Shown here: positions 17,387 to 25,870 of the stretch, one piece after another | Position numbering within the stretch: position 1 is the stretch's first letter | Layout: each line of letters begins with the position of its first letter | NCBI GenBank assembly: GCA_052145115.1 | Contig: JBKQPG010000090.1 | Coordinates: 44,209 to 108,208 of the forward strand | Length of the DNA: 64,000 nt | Direction: 5' to 3' | Origin: CAIVVT01 sp052145115 | GTDB lineage: Bacteria > Acidobacteriota > Terriglobia > Bryobacterales > Bryobacteraceae | Position numbers and translations under genes: made by a program | The notes under the pieces: generated by a model | Told to the model about the DNA's origin: nothing | What the model saw: only the letters and a program-made list of their open reading frames with translations | Database searches by the model: none

Positions 17387-18577
17387 CTAGGCGAACAGTT
17401 CCTGGGCGAGCGCCAGGCGCTCGCGGACGTGCAGGCCGTGCACGCATTGCACCGCGCATTCGGCGCAATCGCCGCAGCGCACGCGGCGCTGCTCGTCAGA
17501 AAGCCCAAGGAAATTCTCGCGCGCCAGGGCGAACTGGCCGTAGCCTTCGGCGTAAGTCAGGAAACGCAGCACGTCGGCCACGGGCAAGCCTTGCGGACAG
17601 GCGCCGGCGCAGGAGTTGCACATGCGGCAGTAACGCGGACGCAGGAAATCGAGATGCGCCGCGAGCACCTGCTCGTCGGCCGCAGTGAAGGGGCTCGACA
17701 TGGCGCGCATGTCCTCGTCGAGCTGATCGAGGTCGGTGATGCTGGGGATGGTGGTGTCGACGTGCTTGTTCTTGAGAGCCCATTTCAAGGCGGCGAACAT
17801 CGCGCCCTGGCGATGCAACCGTTCGATGACCTGCGGATCGTTCTTGACGGCGGGAATAGGGTGGTAGCCGCCGGCGAAGACCTTCATCGCGACCACGCCG
17901 ATGCCGGCCTTGCGGGTCTGCTCCAGCAGGTCGTCGATGGTGGCGTCCATGGTGAAGTTGTAGCTCGTGAGCAAGACGTCAAAGTGGTTGGCCTTGATCA
18001 CGGCGGGGATCAGCTCGCGGTGGCCGACGTGGGAGCTGATGCCGGCGAAGCGGATCTTGCCCTGCTGTTTGGCGATGCGCTGGGCTTCCATCAGTTCGTC
18101 GGTAATGTGCTCGGGCTTACTCTTGGAGTGCAGGTACCAGATGTCGAGATAGTCGGTCTGCAGCTCCTTCAGACTCGTTTCCAGGTGCGCCAGCGCGCCG
18201 TCCTTGGTGGGGGCCAGCGATTTCGAGGAGAGGACCAGGTTCTGGCGTTTGCCCTTCAACGCCGCGCCGACCATGCGTTCGTTGTTGCCGCCCTGATAGA
18301 CGCGCGCCGTGTCGAAAAAGTTGATGCCCCTCTCAACCGCCTGGGAGACGACCACGGGGTCGGAAGTGACCATGCAGCCGAAGCCCATGGAGGTGACCTT
18401 GAGCCCGGTCTTGCCGAGCTTGCGGTAGTGCAGCGCGGGTTGGGCGGAGCCCGCTTTGGGCGTGCCCGCCGGAGCGGCGGGGATGGCGGTTGGCGCGCCG
18501 GTGGAGGCGGCGATCGCCGACGCGGGCAGGACGAGCCCGGCGGCCAGGAAATTGCGGCGGGATGAATGGTCGGGCAT
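17387..18577 (-). CDS. Tat-exported aldo/keto reductase with two C-terminal [4Fe-4S] sites
   Basis: The protein has 396 residues; the start is set at the ATG at 18577, which opens a twin-arginine leader SSRRNFLAAG and clears the Gfo/Idh gene upstream. The aldo/keto reductase barrel has the tetrad region FFDTARVYQGG (Asp and Tyr), LSSKS (Lys) and YLHSKS (His). The C-terminal ~70 residues add ferredoxin motifs CRMCNSCAGACP (CX2CX2CX3CP) and CGDCAECAVQC (CX2CX2CX3C), so electrons may pass via Fe-S clusters. Tat export implies the cofactor is inserted in the cytoplasm before secretion. It faces the Tat-exported Gfo/Idh gene across 111 bp, which suggests a shared periplasmic sugar-oxidation job. 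It ends convergently with the GH50-like gene. Confidence 0.9.
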   Translation of the reverse strand: MPDHSSRRNFLAAGLVLPASAIAASTGAPTAIPAAPAGTPKAGSAQPALHYRKLGKTGLKVTSMGFGCMVTSDPVVVSQAVERGINFFDTARVYQGGNNERMVGAALKGKRQNLVLSSKSLAPTKDGALAHLETSLKELQTDYLDIWYLHSKSKPEHITDELMEAQRIAKQQGKIRFAGISSHVGHRELIPAVIKANHFDVLLTSYNFTMDATIDDLLEQTRKAGIGVVAMKVFAGGYHPIPAVKNDPQVIERLHRQGAMFAALKWALKNKHVDTTIPSITDLDQLDEDMRAMSSPFTAADEQVLAAHLDFLRPRYCRMCNSCAGACPQGLPVADVLRFLTYAEGYGQFALARENFLGLSDEQRRVRCGDCAECAVQCVHGLHVRERLALAQELFA

Positions 18578-18649
18578 ACGAGTTTTGACTCCAGTAATCC
18601 GATTATGGCAGATGACGCGGCACCGCTCTCCGGCCGCGCACTTGCCCAG

Positions 18650-18673
18650 AGGTTCCAGGTGCGATAGGTTCCA
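18650..18673. promoter_or_regulatory. Direct repeat AGGTTCCA x2, candidate operator
   Basis: AGGTTCCA occurs at 18650-18657 and again at 18666-18673, giving a 16-bp period, in the divergent gap 15 bp before the Gfo/Idh start. The exactness of the pair and its place suggest a site for a regulator, but no regulator gene is adjacent. Confidence 0.35.
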
Positions 18674-18688
18674 TATGGGTCTTTCAAC

Positions 18689-20044
18689 ATGCCTCAAAAC
18701 ACGACTGCTCCCACGCCCGCCTCTTGTTCCCCACTCGCGGCTTCGTCGACACCAGCATCCAGCGGCGCCGCGTCGACGCGGCGCGATTTCGTGAAACTGT
18801 CCGCGCTGGCGCTGGCCGCGGTGCCGGCGTCGGCCTATGTGGCCGGCAGCGACGTCATCAAGGTCGGCGTCATCGGCTGCGGCAACCGCGGGCCGGACGC
18901 CGCGCGGAACGCCATGCGTGCCGGCAAGGACGTGCACATCGTCGCCATGGGCGACATGCTGCTCGACCGCATTCAGGAAAATCGCGCCTCGCTGAAGCTG
19001 AAATTCCCCGACCAGGTGGAGGTCCCCGACGAGCAGTGCTTCACGGGCTTCGACGCTTATAAGCATGTCATCGAGTGCTCCGACGTCGTCATCATCGCCA
19101 ACGCGGCAAAGTTCCATTCGTTCCATGCCAAGGCGGCGCTCGAGGCCGGCAAGCATGTTTTCGTCGAGAAGCCGCACGCCATCGATCCGGTGGGGATCCA
19201 GCGGCTAAAGGCGGCCTGCGAACTCGCCAAAACGAAAAACCTATGTATTGTCTCGGGGCTGCAGAGCCGCTACCACCTGGGTTATCAAGACGTGATGCAG
19301 CGCGTGCACGATGGCGCCATCGGTGACATCGTGGCGATCCAGGAGACGTGGCTGCGGTCGCCGTACGTGATGTACCCGCGGCGGCCGGGGATGAAAGAGG
19401 TCGAATACCAGGCCAGCAACCAGTACCATTTCCACTGGCTCTCGGGCGACGACGTGCCGCAGACGCTGATCCACAATCTGGACCGCTCGAGCTGGGCGCT
19501 GCACAACGCCGCGCCGGTGCGGTGCTACGCCATGGGCGGCCGCTCGACGCTGCACGGGGAGATTTACGGCGATAGTTTCGATCACAACGCCGTGGTGTAC
19601 GACTTCCCCAAGGGCGTGCGCGTCTACGCCTTCTGCCGCACCATCGACAACTGCTACGACGAGAATTCGAGCCTGATTTTAGGCAGCAAGGGGCGCTGCG
19701 ACCTGCTGTCGCTGCGCATCACGGGCGAGACCAACTACGAATCGCCGCAAGCTAAGTCCAAGGCCAGCGCCTATGACCTGGAGCACGTCGCGCTGTTCGA
19801 CGGCGTCCGCAGCGGCAAGGCGGTCAATAACGGCGACTACATGGCGCGCAGCACGCAGATCGGCGTCATGGGGCAGTTTTCCTCCTACACCGGCAAGCAA
19901 GTGACGTGGGAGCAGTTCGACAAATCGGATTTCTTCTACCCGCCGCTGCCGGAGGACGTCAACATGGACATGGAGCCGCCGGTCAAGCCCGGGCCGGATG
20001 GAATTTATCCGACGTTCGTGCCGGGCGTGACGACGCTGCTGTAG
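18689..20044 (+). CDS. Tat-exported Gfo/Idh/MocA-family oxidoreductase
   Basis: The protein has 451 residues with a long Ser/Ala/Thr-rich N-terminus, then a twin-arginine signal STRRDFVKLSALAL. After it comes the NAD(P)-binding fold with GVIGCGNRG, and the family motif VEKPHA in the substrate cleft. The rest is the alpha/beta C-terminal domain that binds a sugar, inositol or related polyol; HNLDRSSWALH fits the catalytic His/Asp region. Tat export with a tightly held NAD cofactor is known for glucose-fructose oxidoreductase-type members of this family. Divergent from the exported aldo/keto reductase. Substrate not determinable. Confidence 0.92.
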   Translation: MPQNTTAPTPASCSPLAASSTPASSGAASTRRDFVKLSALALAAVPASAYVAGSDVIKVGVIGCGNRGPDAARNAMRAGKDVHIVAMGDMLLDRIQENRASLKLKFPDQVEVPDEQCFTGFDAYKHVIECSDVVIIANAAKFHSFHAKAALEAGKHVFVEKPHAIDPVGIQRLKAACELAKTKNLCIVSGLQSRYHLGYQDVMQRVHDGAIGDIVAIQETWLRSPYVMYPRRPGMKEVEYQASNQYHFHWLSGDDVPQTLIHNLDRSSWALHNAAPVRCYAMGGRSTLHGEIYGDSFDHNAVVYDFPKGVRVYAFCRTIDNCYDENSSLILGSKGRCDLLSLRITGETNYESPQAKSKASAYDLEHVALFDGVRSGKAVNNGDYMARSTQIGVMGQFSSYTGKQVTWEQFDKSDFFYPPLPEDVNMDMEPPVKPGPDGIYPTFVPGVTTLL

Positions 20045-20062
20045 GGAGGCGAGAGTTCGCCG

Positions 20063-21121
20063 TCAGCAGATTCGCGGCAGCTGCTCGCCCGACGGCAGGT
20101 CGAGCACGCGCGAGGAGCCGTAGCGGCTGCGGATGACCACGCCGAAGCGGGCTTCGTGCTTGACGCGGCCCGCGCGCACGGCGCCGGCGCTGACCGGGCA
20201 GGCGTGCAAAATGGCCAGAGCCTTTTCGAGCTGGGTCTCCGGGAGGAAGACGCAGAAGCGGCCTTCGCAGGCGATGTAGAGCGGGTCGAACCCCATCAGC
20301 TCGCAGGCCGCGAGAACTTCGTCGCGGACGGGAATCGAGGCTTCGTCGAGTTCGATGTCCAGGCCGCGCGTGGCGGCGAGTTCGTTGGCCGCCGCCGCCA
20401 GGCCGCCGCGGGTCAGGTCGCGCAGGCAGTGGATGTCAAGGCCGGCCTGGAGCAGCGCCGCCACCGGTTCCCACAACGGCGCGGCGTCGCTGATGAGGTC
20501 GGTCTGAACACCCAGTTGCTCGCGCGCGGCCAGGATTGCGATGCCGTGCGCACCCAGGTCACCACTCACCAGAATCGCGTCGCCGGGCGCGATGCGCGAC
20601 GGATCGATGGCCGGGCCCTCGATCACGCCGATGCCCGAAGTGTTGATGTACACGCCGTCGCCCTTGCCGCGCTCGACGACCTTGGTGTCGCCGGTGACGA
20701 TGCTGACGCCCGCCTTCGCCGCGGCCTCGCGGATGGCCGCCACCACGCGCTTCAACGTGTCGATGGAAAGGCCCTCTTCGAGGATGAAGCCCGCGCTCAA
20801 CGCGACGGCGCGTGCGCCGCACATGGCGAGGTCGTTCACGGTGCCGTAGACCGCCAGTTCGCCGATGGAGCCGCCGGGGAAAAAGAGCGGCCGTACGACG
20901 TAGGAATCGGTGGTGAAGGCCAGGCGACCGGCCGCGACGGCGAGCGCCGCGCCGTCGTGGCGGACCGCGAGGGCTGCATTGCCGAAGGCGGGATAAAAGA
21001 CCTCTTCCAGCAGCTTGGCGGTCAGACGCATGCCGCCGCCGTGCGCCAACACGATCTGTCCGCCGCCCTCGGAGGGCAGCGGGCAGGCCAGGGCAGGGAG
21101 GGCCGATGTGTCGTCGCTCAT
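20063..21121 (-). CDS. hypE: Hydrogenase maturation protein HypE
   Basis: HypE dehydrates the carbamoyl group that HypF places on its C-terminal cysteine, making the thiocyanate that donates CN- to the active-site iron of [NiFe] hydrogenase. The 352-residue length is normal. The PurM/AIR-synthase ATP-binding fold is visible (HGGGMRLTAKLLEEVF, GDTKVVERGKGDG, LRDLTRGGLAAAANELA). The protein ends in PRIC, with Cys352 as the last residue, the required modification site. It is the last gene of hypABCDE, 9 bp after hypD. Confidence 0.97.
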   Translation of the reverse strand: MSDDTSALPALACPLPSEGGGQIVLAHGGGMRLTAKLLEEVFYPAFGNAALAVRHDGAALAVAAGRLAFTTDSYVVRPLFFPGGSIGELAVYGTVNDLAMCGARAVALSAGFILEEGLSIDTLKRVVAAIREAAAKAGVSIVTGDTKVVERGKGDGVYINTSGIGVIEGPAIDPSRIAPGDAILVSGDLGAHGIAILAAREQLGVQTDLISDAAPLWEPVAALLQAGLDIHCLRDLTRGGLAAAANELAATRGLDIELDEASIPVRDEVLAACELMGFDPLYIACEGRFCVFLPETQLEKALAILHACPVSAGAVRAGRVKHEARFGVVIRSRYGSSRVLDLPSGEQLPRIC

Positions 21122-21130
21122 CGCCGCTCT

Positions 21131-22237
21131 CTAGACCTTCCGCCCATAGTGATAGTAGGCCGCGCAGGCGCCCTCGCTGGAAACCATCGGCGCGCCCAGC
21201 GGCTGCTCGGGAGTGCACTGAGTAGCGAAGGCCGGGCACTCGTGCGGCTTCTTCAGGCCTTGGAGAATCAACCCACTGATGCAGGCGGTTTGTTCTTCGA
21301 CGGGCTGCAGGCCGGCCCCGAAGCGCGAGGCGGCATCGAAGCTGGCGTAGGCCGCCCGCAGCGCCAGCCCGCTCGCGGGAATCATGCCCAGACCGCGCCA
21401 CGGCCGATCGGTGACCTCGAATACGCGTTGCACCGCCGCGCGCGCCGCGACGTTGCCGGCCGCGCGCACGGCGCGGCTGTATTGATTCTCGAGCCGGGCG
21501 CGGCCAGCTTCCAATTGGCGAACGGCGAGGAGGATGCCTTCCAGCAGATCGACCGGCTCGAAGCCGGTGACGACAATCGGAACTTTCCAGCGCTCGCTCA
21601 GCCGCGCGTAGCTTTCCGAGCCTTCGACCGTGCAGACGTGGCCCGGCGCCAGAAAGGCCTGCACGCGGCATTCGGACGATTGGAGCAGCGCCTCGATGGC
21701 CGGCGGCACGAGCACGTGCGCCACGAGGAGGGAGAAGTTGTCGAGGCGCAGCGCCTCGGCCTGCAGGACGGCCAGAGCGTGGCCCGGGGCGGTGGTTTCG
21801 AAGCCCACGGCGAAGAAGACGACCTGGCGCTGGCGGTTGGCCGCGGCGATCTTCACCGCATCGAGAGCTGAGTAAACGACGCGCACGTCCGCGCCGGCCG
21901 CGCGGGCGTCCAGGAGTGCCGCAGGCGCCGGGGCGCGACCGCGCGAGCCGGGCACGCGCAGCATGTCTCCATAGCTCGTGAATATTACCTCGGGCCGGGC
22001 GGCGATTTCGACTGCGGCGTCGATCAATTCGGCGGGCGTCACGCACACCGGGCAGCCCGGGCCGTGGACCAGTTCGATGCCAGGCGGCAGCAGCGCCTCC
22101 AGCCCGTTCTTGACGATCGAATGGGTCTGGCCGCCGCAGATTTCCATCAACGTCCAGGGGCGCGTGGCAGTACGCCGGAGCTCGGCCGCGAGCCGGGCCA
22201 CGACATCGGAGTCGCGATACTCGTCGACCAGTTTCAT
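21131..22237 (-). CDS. hypD: Hydrogenase maturation protein HypD
   Basis: HypD carries a [4Fe-4S] cluster and, with HypC, holds the Fe(CN)2CO unit during [NiFe]-hydrogenase assembly. The start is the ATG at 22237, sharing an ATGA overlap with the hypC stop; the 368-residue length is normal. Family motifs are intact: MEICGGQTHS, VHGPGCPVCVTP, FFAVGFETTAPGHA, APGHVCTVEG and, near the C-terminus, LKKPHECPAFATQCTP, with the conserved cysteines that bind the cluster or redox pair. The frame upstream of 22237 overlaps hypC and is rejected. Confidence 0.97.
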   Translation of the reverse strand: MKLVDEYRDSDVVARLAAELRRTATRPWTLMEICGGQTHSIVKNGLEALLPPGIELVHGPGCPVCVTPAELIDAAVEIAARPEVIFTSYGDMLRVPGSRGRAPAPAALLDARAAGADVRVVYSALDAVKIAAANRQRQVVFFAVGFETTAPGHALAVLQAEALRLDNFSLLVAHVLVPPAIEALLQSSECRVQAFLAPGHVCTVEGSESYARLSERWKVPIVVTGFEPVDLLEGILLAVRQLEAGRARLENQYSRAVRAAGNVAARAAVQRVFEVTDRPWRGLGMIPASGLALRAAYASFDAASRFGAGLQPVEEQTACISGLILQGLKKPHECPAFATQCTPEQPLGAPMVSSEGACAAYYHYGRKV

Positions 22238-22515
22238 GGCGCTGGAGCCTTTCCCGGCGGCTCGGCCGCCTGGCCCTCGGGCTCGACCGCTTCGCCCAGC
22301 CGCCGCAGCTCCTCGAGCGTCGCCAGGGCTTCGGCCTGATCGACGAGAGTCAACGCGAAGCCCGCGTGCACCAGGACGTAGTCGCCCGGTTGCGCCTCGG
22401 GCGTGAAGGCGAACGAAACCTCGCGGCGGACGCCGGAGAAATCTACCTGGCCGCGCAGGAACGCGGGATCGTCGCCCTCGATTGCAAGCACTTTGCCCGG
22501 CACCGCGAGGCACAT
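22234..22515 (-). CDS. hypC: Hydrogenase maturation chaperone HypC
   Basis: HypC is the small OB-fold chaperone that partners HypD and delivers the iron unit to the hydrogenase large-subunit precursor. The 93-residue protein opens MCLAVPGKV, so Cys2, essential in the family, is next to the start. The core ends near residue 75 and the last ~20 residues are a Pro/Ala/Glu-rich tail. AAGGAG precedes the ATG. It follows hypB by 4 bp and overlaps hypD by 4 bp. Confidence 0.96.
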   Translation of the reverse strand: MCLAVPGKVLAIEGDDPAFLRGQVDFSGVRREVSFAFTPEAQPGDYVLVHAGFALTLVDQAEALATLEELRRLGEAVEPEGQAAEPPGKAPAP

Positions 22516-22519
22516 CTGG

Positions 22520-23209
22520 TCAAACTCCTTCCCGGGATGCGGACGCCATGGCCTGCCGCGACAGGGCGATGTGCATCTCCAACCACTCGATCCAGGCGCC
22601 GAGGCCGTCGCCGGTGCGGCAGGAGACGGGGAAGATCGCGGCTTCGGGACTGACCGCGCCGACGCTCTCGATCAGCTCCTCCAAACGCACGTCGGTGAAG
22701 GGCAGGAGGTCGATCTTGTTCAAGACGACGGCGTGGGAATTGTGAAACATTTTCGGGTATTTGCGTGGCTTGTCGGCGCCCTCGGCGACGCTGAACAGCG
22801 TGACGCGCCACTGCTCACCGAGGTCGTAGGCGGCCGGGCAGACCAGGTTGCCGATGTTCTCGATGAACAGCAGGTCGGGGCCTTGACCGAAGGCCGCGTC
22901 GAAGGCTTCGCGCACCATGCGTGCGTCCAGATGGCAGGTGTTGGTGTTGATCTGGTGCGCCACGGCGCCGGTTTTCCGGACGCGCTGAGCGTCGAGGTCG
23001 GTCTGGAGGTCGCCTTCGATCACGCCGCAGCGGAAACGCAACTGCAATGCGGGCAACGTTTTTTCGAGGAGCGTCGTTTTGCCCGCGCCGGGGGCCGACA
23101 TGAGGTTCACGGCCACGACGCCGCGCGAGGCGAACAGGGCGCGGTTTTCCATTGCCAGTTCGTCGTTCTTCTTCAGCACGGGCGTGGCGAGGGCTATGCG
23201 CTGCATCAT
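22520..23209 (-). CDS. hypB: Hydrogenase nickel incorporation GTPase HypB
   Basis: HypB is the GTPase that, with HypA, loads nickel into the hydrogenase. The start ATG at 23209 overlaps the hypA stop (ATGA), giving 229 residues. The P-loop SAPGAGKTT is at residues 38-46. The metal/switch region GDLQTDLDAQR and the NKIDLLPF G4 motif are intact, and ENIGNLVCPA carries the Cys of the metal site at the dimer interface. It lacks the N-terminal CXXGCGC nickel motif and the His-rich stretch of some HypBs, so it should use only the GTPase-domain site. Position in a compact hyp operon makes the call secure. Confidence 0.96.
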   Translation of the reverse strand: MMQRIALATPVLKKNDELAMENRALFASRGVVAVNLMSAPGAGKTTLLEKTLPALQLRFRCGVIEGDLQTDLDAQRVRKTGAVAHQINTNTCHLDARMVREAFDAAFGQGPDLLFIENIGNLVCPAAYDLGEQWRVTLFSVAEGADKPRKYPKMFHNSHAVVLNKIDLLPFTDVRLEELIESVGAVSPEAAIFPVSCRTGDGLGAWIEWLEMHIALSRQAMASASREGV

Positions 23210-23607
23210 CCGGTCTCCCATTCTGCGCGCGACGAAGCGGCGGCTGCAGGCGCGACTGATCTCGCGGGGGCGTGCACTTCGATCCAGGCGATCTCCATCT
23301 GCTCGCCGGAGACGATCCGCATCGGCGAGCCGCACTGGGGGCACCACAGGATCAATTCACCCTCCGGCCGGGTGGTGGATCCGCACTGCGGGCAGAGCGC
23401 CTCCACGCTCACGCGTTCGACCACCAACTCGGCTTCGGCTGCGCCCGCCTCGACCTTCAGCGCGTCGAAGGCAAACGATAGCGCTTCCTCGACGACGCCG
23501 GACATTTCGCCCAGCCGCACGCCGACCGCGGAAAGCGGAGCGCCGGCGCGCGCGGCTTCGCGATTGGCCATTTCGAGGATGCTCCAGGCGATGCCGGTTT
23601 CGTGCAC
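23206..23607 (-). CDS. hypA: Hydrogenase nickel insertion protein HypA
   Basis: HypA is the nickel chaperone that passes Ni2+ to the hydrogenase large subunit with HypB. The 133-residue protein starts at GTG (23607), preceded by AAGGGAAG, and opens MHETGIAW; the initial Met-His-Glu forms the nickel site. The structural zinc site is CPQC (Cys72, Cys75) and CPQC (Cys89, Cys92). The C-terminal ~25 residues are an Ala-rich tail. It is the first gene of hypABCDE, with a 4-nt overlap with hypB. The promoter should lie in the 204-bp gap shared with the rhomboid gene. Confidence 0.96.
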   Translation of the reverse strand: MHETGIAWSILEMANREAARAGAPLSAVGVRLGEMSGVVEEALSFAFDALKVEAGAAEAELVVERVSVEALCPQCGSTTRPEGELILWCPQCGSPMRIVSGEQMEIAWIEVHAPARSVAPAAAASSRAEWETG

Positions 23608-23746
23608 TTCAACTTCCCTTCATGCGGCAGGCCAGCGTCGTCGGCCTCCGTCGCCGCGGGGCGCGGCAACCCTTATACACGACACAGGAGTGCAATTTCA
23701 ATACAGCATGAAACCTGTACCCATTTCAACGAGTTGCGCCGCGCGT

Positions 23747-23767
23747 GGCGGCCGCGGCACGGCCGCC
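23747..23767. other. Small GC-rich hairpin in the hypA/rhomboid divergent gap
   Basis: GGCGGCC at 23747-23753 pairs perfectly with GGCCGCC at 23761-23767 around a 7-nt loop. It lies 45 bp before the rhomboid start and 140 bp before hypA, so it could act in the rhomboid leader; no function is shown. Confidence 0.35.
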
Positions 23768-23811
23768 GAAAGGGGAATGTTATTGTCGTACTAGAGATAC
23801 CGCCTCCCGCA

Positions 23812-24603
23812 ATGGCCCAATTCTATCGTGCGCGATTCGCCGGCTCGCCGCTGATGTTCGGGATGACGCCCGCCGTCAAGTGGCTGCTGATCGTCAACAG
23901 CGCGATCTTCGTCCTGTGCTTCCTGGTGCGATCGGCAGGCGAGCAACTGTTTGACCTTTTCGGGTTGACGCCGGTGGACGTCGTGCGCTCTTTCCGCATC
24001 TGGGAACTGTTCAGCTACATGTTCCTGCACAGCACGACCCAGTTCGCGCACATCCTGATGAACATGCTGACGCTGTGGATGTTCGGCGTGCCGCTGGAAA
24101 GCGTGTGGGGCAGCCGGCGTTTCCTGCGCTACTACTTTTTCTGCGGAGTGGGCGCCGGACTCACCGTCGTCGTGTTGAACTACCTCCTGCTGTTCCTCTT
24201 CCACGCCGGCAATCCGGAGGCCGTCACGATTGGGGCGTCGGGGGCGATTTACGGCCTGCTGGTGGCCTTCGGAATGATTTTTCCCGACGCGCGGATCCTG
24301 TTCTTCTTTCTTTTCCCGATTCCCGCGCGGGTCTATGTGTGGATCATGGTGGCGATCGTATTTCTGAGCACGCTGGGGGATACGGGCAGCGGCGTCAGCC
24401 ACTTCGCGCACCTCGGCGGGATCGCTTTCGGGTATCTTTTTCTGCGGATGGGCCTGGACCGGGTGCGGCTGCCAGAGTTTCATCCGCTGGAATCGATCGG
24501 ACAACAGTACCGCGACTGGAAGCGCCAGCGGGCCAAGCGGAAGTTTCAGGTTTACTTGCGGAAACACGGACAGGGACCGCGGGACGACCGCTGGGTGAAC
24601 TGA
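23812..24603 (+). CDS. Rhomboid-family intramembrane serine protease
   Basis: This six-helix membrane protease cuts transmembrane substrates within the bilayer. The start ATG at 23812 gives 263 residues; the frame extends upstream but without family sequence. Catalytic Ser143 is in GASGAIYG and the partner His200 in SHFAHLGGIAFG, which are the signature motifs. A conserved FLHSTTQFAHILMNMLTLWMFG segment forms the first helices and L1 loop region. The C-terminal ~45 residues are basic and cytoplasmic. Ribosome-binding signal is weak. It lies divergent from hypA and upstream of the VWFA-like gene; no substrate can be inferred. Confidence 0.94.
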   Translation: MAQFYRARFAGSPLMFGMTPAVKWLLIVNSAIFVLCFLVRSAGEQLFDLFGLTPVDVVRSFRIWELFSYMFLHSTTQFAHILMNMLTLWMFGVPLESVWGSRRFLRYYFFCGVGAGLTVVVLNYLLLFLFHAGNPEAVTIGASGAIYGLLVAFGMIFPDARILFFFLFPIPARVYVWIMVAIVFLSTLGDTGSGVSHFAHLGGIAFGYLFLRMGLDRVRLPEFHPLESIGQQYRDWKRQRAKRKFQVYLRKHGQGPRDDRWVN

Positions 24604-24718
24604 AATGGGCCGTGTTTCGACGGGAACGCCGGGCAACCTGGCGCGGGCTCCCGTCGTCAATACAAGAAGGGTTCCGAATCACGATCCGGGCCGCGGATCG
24701 GAGTGGAGGCAAGTTGCC

Positions 24719-25870
24719 ATGACGAGGACGAATCTTCGAGCCCGCACGAGGGCCAACGGCGCCCGGGGGCGGCTGAGTGGGCTGCTGCTGGCGGCGCTGC
24801 TGCTGCCGGCGGGCGCAGTGCTGGCGCAGGAAGGCCCGACGCGCGATTCAGGCGACACCGTAGCCCGGCCCAAGCCGAGTGTCGAGAGCACGACGGACGT
24901 TACGGATCAGACCAAAATTCCTTCGAAGCTCAACAAGAAGGCCGACGCGCCGGGACCCGCCGAGCCGACTTTTCGAGCCAATATTACGACGGTCAACGTG
25001 GATGTGGGCGTGCTGGACAACAAAGGGCGCTTCATCCCCGGAATTCCGGCGGGCAATTTCCGCATCATGGAGGACGGCGTTCCGCAGAAGGTCCTGCACG
25101 CTTCGACCGGCGAGACGCCGATCACACTGAGCATGGTGATCGAGTTTTCGGCGCGCTACCAGGCGTTCTATTCCTATGGCTGGTACACGACGTTGCAGGC
25201 GGTCTACACCTTTCTTCAGACGTTGAAACCGGAGGACCAGGTGGCCGTGGTGGCGTTCGATTTGCGAACGACCATCCTCTCCGACTTCAGCACCAACCGC
25301 CAGGACACCCAGGAGGCTCTGGCGCGCCTGCGGATCCCCGGGTTCAGCGAGTCCAACATGTTCGACGCGCTCACCGAGGTCGCCGATCGCATGAGCTCGA
25401 TCGAGGGCCGCAAGGCGATCCTCTACATCGGCAGCGGCCGGGACACCTTTTCGAAGATCACGCTGGACGAGTGCCGCCGCAAACTTCAGACCGCTGGAGT
25501 GCCGATCTACTCGCTGGACACGTTCGAACTGCAGACCATGTACATGTCGGGGATGCGAGAGCTCGACTTTCTGCAGGCCGAGAATGAATTAAAAACGTTC
25601 TCCAAGGAGACCGGAGGCCAGGCCTGGTTCCCGCGCTTCCTGGGCGAGTATCCGGGCATCTTCCAGGCGCTCAACCAGGCGTTGCGCAATACCTACATGC
25701 TGAGCTACTCGCCGACCAACACGGCGCGCGACGGCAAGTTCCGCAAGATCAAGGTGGACCTGGTGGCCCCCGGCGGCGAGCCGCTTCGTATCACCGACGA
25801 AAAAGGCAAGCCGATGAAATACGTCGTGATCGCCAAGACGGGCTACAACGCTCCGCGCGAGGTCGAATAG
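24719..25870 (+). CDS. Exported VWFA-related domain protein (Acidobacterial type)
   Basis: The 383-residue protein starts at an ATG with GGAGG about 10 nt upstream. A basic N-terminus leads into a signal peptide ending near VLAQEG. After a ~50-residue Pro/Thr-rich linker, the motif TVNVDVGVLDNKGRFIPG and then FRIMEDGVPQKV are the N-terminal part of the VWFA-related Acidobacterial domain. The VWA fold follows. Its metal site is degenerate: the DXSXS position reads EFSAR (Glu142, Ser144). Later VAFDLRTTILSDFS and the NMFDALTEVADRM strand are conserved. Likely an envelope protein-protein interaction module. Acidobacteriota carry many such paralogues with unknown partners. Confidence 0.85.
   Translation: MTRTNLRARTRANGARGRLSGLLLAALLLPAGAVLAQEGPTRDSGDTVARPKPSVESTTDVTDQTKIPSKLNKKADAPGPAEPTFRANITTVNVDVGVLDNKGRFIPGIPAGNFRIMEDGVPQKVLHASTGETPITLSMVIEFSARYQAFYSYGWYTTLQAVYTFLQTLKPEDQVAVVAFDLRTTILSDFSTNRQDTQEALARLRIPGFSESNMFDALTEVADRMSSIEGRKAILYIGSGRDTFSKITLDECRRKLQTAGVPIYSLDTFELQTMYMSGMRELDFLQAENELKTFSKETGGQAWFPRFLGEYPGIFQALNQALRNTYMLSYSPTNTARDGKFRKIKVDLVAPGGEPLRITDEKGKPMKYVVIAKTGYNAPREVE

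Noticed and set aside
18578..19177. N-terminal extension of the aldo/keto reductase by about 200 codons
   Set aside because: It overlaps the Gfo/Idh gene on the other strand and passes the twin-arginine leader at the ATG at 18577, which marks the real start.
22238..22513. Upstream extension of HypD
   Set aside because: It covers hypC in another frame; the ATG at 22237 with ATGA overlap is the HypD start in the family.
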